The notes beneath the pieces were generated by a model that was not told the origin of the DNA, searched no databases, and saw only the letters and a program-made list of their open reading frames with translations. From Prosthecobacter sp. (GTDB taxonomy: Bacteria; Verrucomicrobiota; Verrucomicrobiia; Verrucomicrobiales; Verrucomicrobiaceae), in contig NZ_JAGRPF010000038.1 in assembly GCF_020439865.1 (NCBI RefSeq), positions 1-45,812 on the forward strand: a stretch of DNA of 45,812 nucleotides. The letters run 5' to 3'. A program made the translations under genes and the position numbers. The first letter of the stretch is position 1, and every line of letters starts with the position of its first letter. Of the stretch, positions 44,799 through 45,812 are shown one piece after another.

Positions 44799-44823
44799 GG
44801 CTGTGGATGAAATGAAAATCGAA

Positions 44824-45573
44824 TCAGGGTTTCGTGTTGGTTGGAATCGTTGGCTTCGTGGTGTCCCAGTCTTTGTTCGGCAGCGCCTCCCACACGCGCA
44901 GATGACGGAAGCTCGACTCCGTGCTGGCACCGAGCATGATGCTGTGCTTGGCCGTGCCGATGAGTTTGTTGCTCAGCGTGGTGCTCTTGCCGTCAAGCGT
45001 GCCCACCACCTCGTCGCCCAGGATCTCCAGCACGACCGTGTGCCATTCGTTGAGTTTGACCGGCGTCGAGACGCGGCCCGCTGGTCCCTTCTCGCGCTGT
45101 CTGGTGGCGGGATTGATGCGATCCGCATCATACGGCGTCAAAAACAGACCGCCCGGGCCGACGCTGAGCGAGATCACGTAGTCCTTCACGTCCGTCGCCT
45201 TCACGAAGAGGGAACGATACTTCCGTCCTTCGTCCGGCACATCGTTCAACCGCACCTCGCACTGGATGATCGCGTTGGTGAACTGAAATCCTAATGACGC
45301 CGTCGCAGGATGATGCGCTTCGGGACTTTCCATGCCGATGAAGCAGCCGTCAGCCAGCTTCCACTGGCCCGATTTTCCACCAGCCGGGCCCGCGTTGTAG
45401 CGCCAGCCCGAGAATCCGCTCGCAAAGCCGACCGGCTTGCCCGTCACAGGCGCCAGCGGCGGCGTGAAATCTTCGCTGACTAGCAATTTGCCGCGTGTGG
45501 TCATGAGTGTCTTAGGCAGATCGTCCGCGACCACTGTACTGAATGCGAGAAGGAGGATGAGGAAAGATTTCAT
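44824..45573 (-). CDS. 3-keto-disaccharide hydrolase (DUF1080)-like exported protein
   Basis: A 249-residue exported protein with a signal peptide over 1-17 (MKSFLILLLAFSTVVA). The mature part is one jelly-roll (LamG/DUF1080-like) domain: SGFSGWRYNAGPAGGKSGQW, DGCFIGMESPEAHHPATASL, IIQCEVRLNDVPDEGRKYRS and KLNEWHTVVLEILGDEV. These fit the 3-keto-glycoside hydrolase-like (DUF1080) group, though it could be a non-catalytic relative because I cannot name catalytic residues. The start at 45573 opens the signal peptide. It begins 8 bases after the end of the ceramidase-like gene, in a tightly packed operon. Confidence 0.8.
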   Translation of the reverse strand: MKSFLILLLAFSTVVADDLPKTLMTTRGKLLVSEDFTPPLAPVTGKPVGFASGFSGWRYNAGPAGGKSGQWKLADGCFIGMESPEAHHPATASLGFQFTNAIIQCEVRLNDVPDEGRKYRSLFVKATDVKDYVISLSVGPGGLFLTPYDADRINPATRQREKGPAGRVSTPVKLNEWHTVVLEILGDEVVGTLDGKSTTLSNKLIGTAKHSIMLGASTESSFRHLRVWEALPNKDWDTTKPTIPTNTKP

Positions 45574-45581
45574 GAGAGTGT

Positions 45582-45812
45582 TTAGCGGCCAAGGTTGCGA
45601 ATCACTTCGACGGCCTTCGATTCGAAAATCTTCTGCCACTCGGGTGCCACGAGCGAATCGCAGTCCTCCTGCGCGTAGCCGGTGTTCGTGCGCTGGTGGA
45701 CGGTGGGCGTGTAGTAGATGTAGCCGTTCGTGTAGCCGGAGACGAAAGCGTGAGGATCTTTGGCGAGCGATTTGATGTTCAAGCCGATCTGCACGGTGAG
45801 TTCGCCGGGAAA
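45582..45812 (-). CDS. C-terminal part of a second ceramidase-like protein (cut by window edge)
   Basis: The last 76 residues of a protein that continues beyond the window. It opens in frame with FPGELTVQIGLNIKS, the end of a ceramidase-type N-terminal domain (PGE block), followed by PHAFVSGYTNGYIYYTPTV, the usual NGY-xx-Y-x-PT block, and a Cys-containing tail near EDCDSLVAPEWQKIF. It is related to the complete copy at 38377-39741 (PGELFVEYQLA and GDYGTGYIGTE blocks). It is the most upstream gene visible in the minus-strand cluster. Confidence 0.75.
   Translation of the reverse strand, partial: FPGELTVQIGLNIKSLAKDPHAFVSGYTNGYIYYTPTVHQRTNTGYAQEDCDSLVAPEWQKIFESKAVEVIRNLGR

Overview
The window looks like chromosome from a GC-rich member of the Verrucomicrobiota (Verrucomicrobiaceae/Prosthecobacter-like). 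This is inferred from gene content, not from a marker gene. The signs are three DUF1549/DUF1553 or DUF1592-type planctomycete cytochrome proteins, their DUF1501/DUF1552 Tat-exported partners, a Ser/Thr kinase with a WD40 tail, a SHD1 domain, ThuA, 3-keto-disaccharide hydrolase and DUF6807 proteins, and few clear Shine-Dalgarno sites. I see no rRNA, tRNA, CRISPR array, transposase, integrase or phage gene. No gene-free stretch exceeds 300 bases.

Layout. 1-8.6 kb is housekeeping and small genes: a secreted protein of unknown function, an AlkC-type DNA alkylation repair protein, a small cytochrome c-SHD1 protein, a coiled-coil lipoprotein, a sulfite reductase hemoprotein, a small conserved unknown, a small membrane protein, proC and a degenerate membrane-anchored kinase. 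8.7-11.6 kb is a solitary PSCyt1/DUF1549/DUF1553 protein. 11.6-19.1 kb (minus strand) is the most unusual part. A WD40 receptor kinase is followed by three genes joined by 4-bp ATGA overlaps: two beta-propeller proteins sharing an EGFxxCCNP motif, and a fusion of a PhnD-like substrate-binding domain to a PQQ-type propeller. 19.4-23.7 kb is a standard DUF1592-DUF1552 pair. 23.9-25.3 kb is an orphan DUF1501 gene. 25.4-29.2 kb is an ExbB-ExbD-TPR energy-transduction operon. 29.2-30.2 kb holds an RRM RNA-binding protein and a small secreted Cys-rich protein.

30.3-36.5 kb (plus strand) holds an amidohydrolase, a DUF6807 protein and a 1298-residue multidomain secreted protein (TIM barrel, LamG, DUF6797, propeller, azurin-like copper domain). 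36.6-45.8 kb (minus strand) is an eight-gene co-directional cluster. Reading downstream, it encodes a ceramidase-like protein (cut by the window edge), a 3-keto-disaccharide hydrolase-like protein, ThuA, PSCyt1/LamG, DUF1501, a second ceramidase-like protein, an SDR dehydrogenase and a FAH-family hydrolase. This has the look of a periplasmic and cytoplasmic catabolic unit for a glycan or sugar acid, but the substrate cannot be read from sequence.

The best candidates for an undescribed system are the Cys-Cys propeller/PhnD-PQQ operon with its adjoining kinase (11.6-19.1 kb) and the copper-domain multidomain protein (32.6-36.5 kb). Two imperfect palindromic repeats (31576-31683 and 36540-36624) look like dispersed intergenic elements. 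One of them runs into the signal peptide of a gene.
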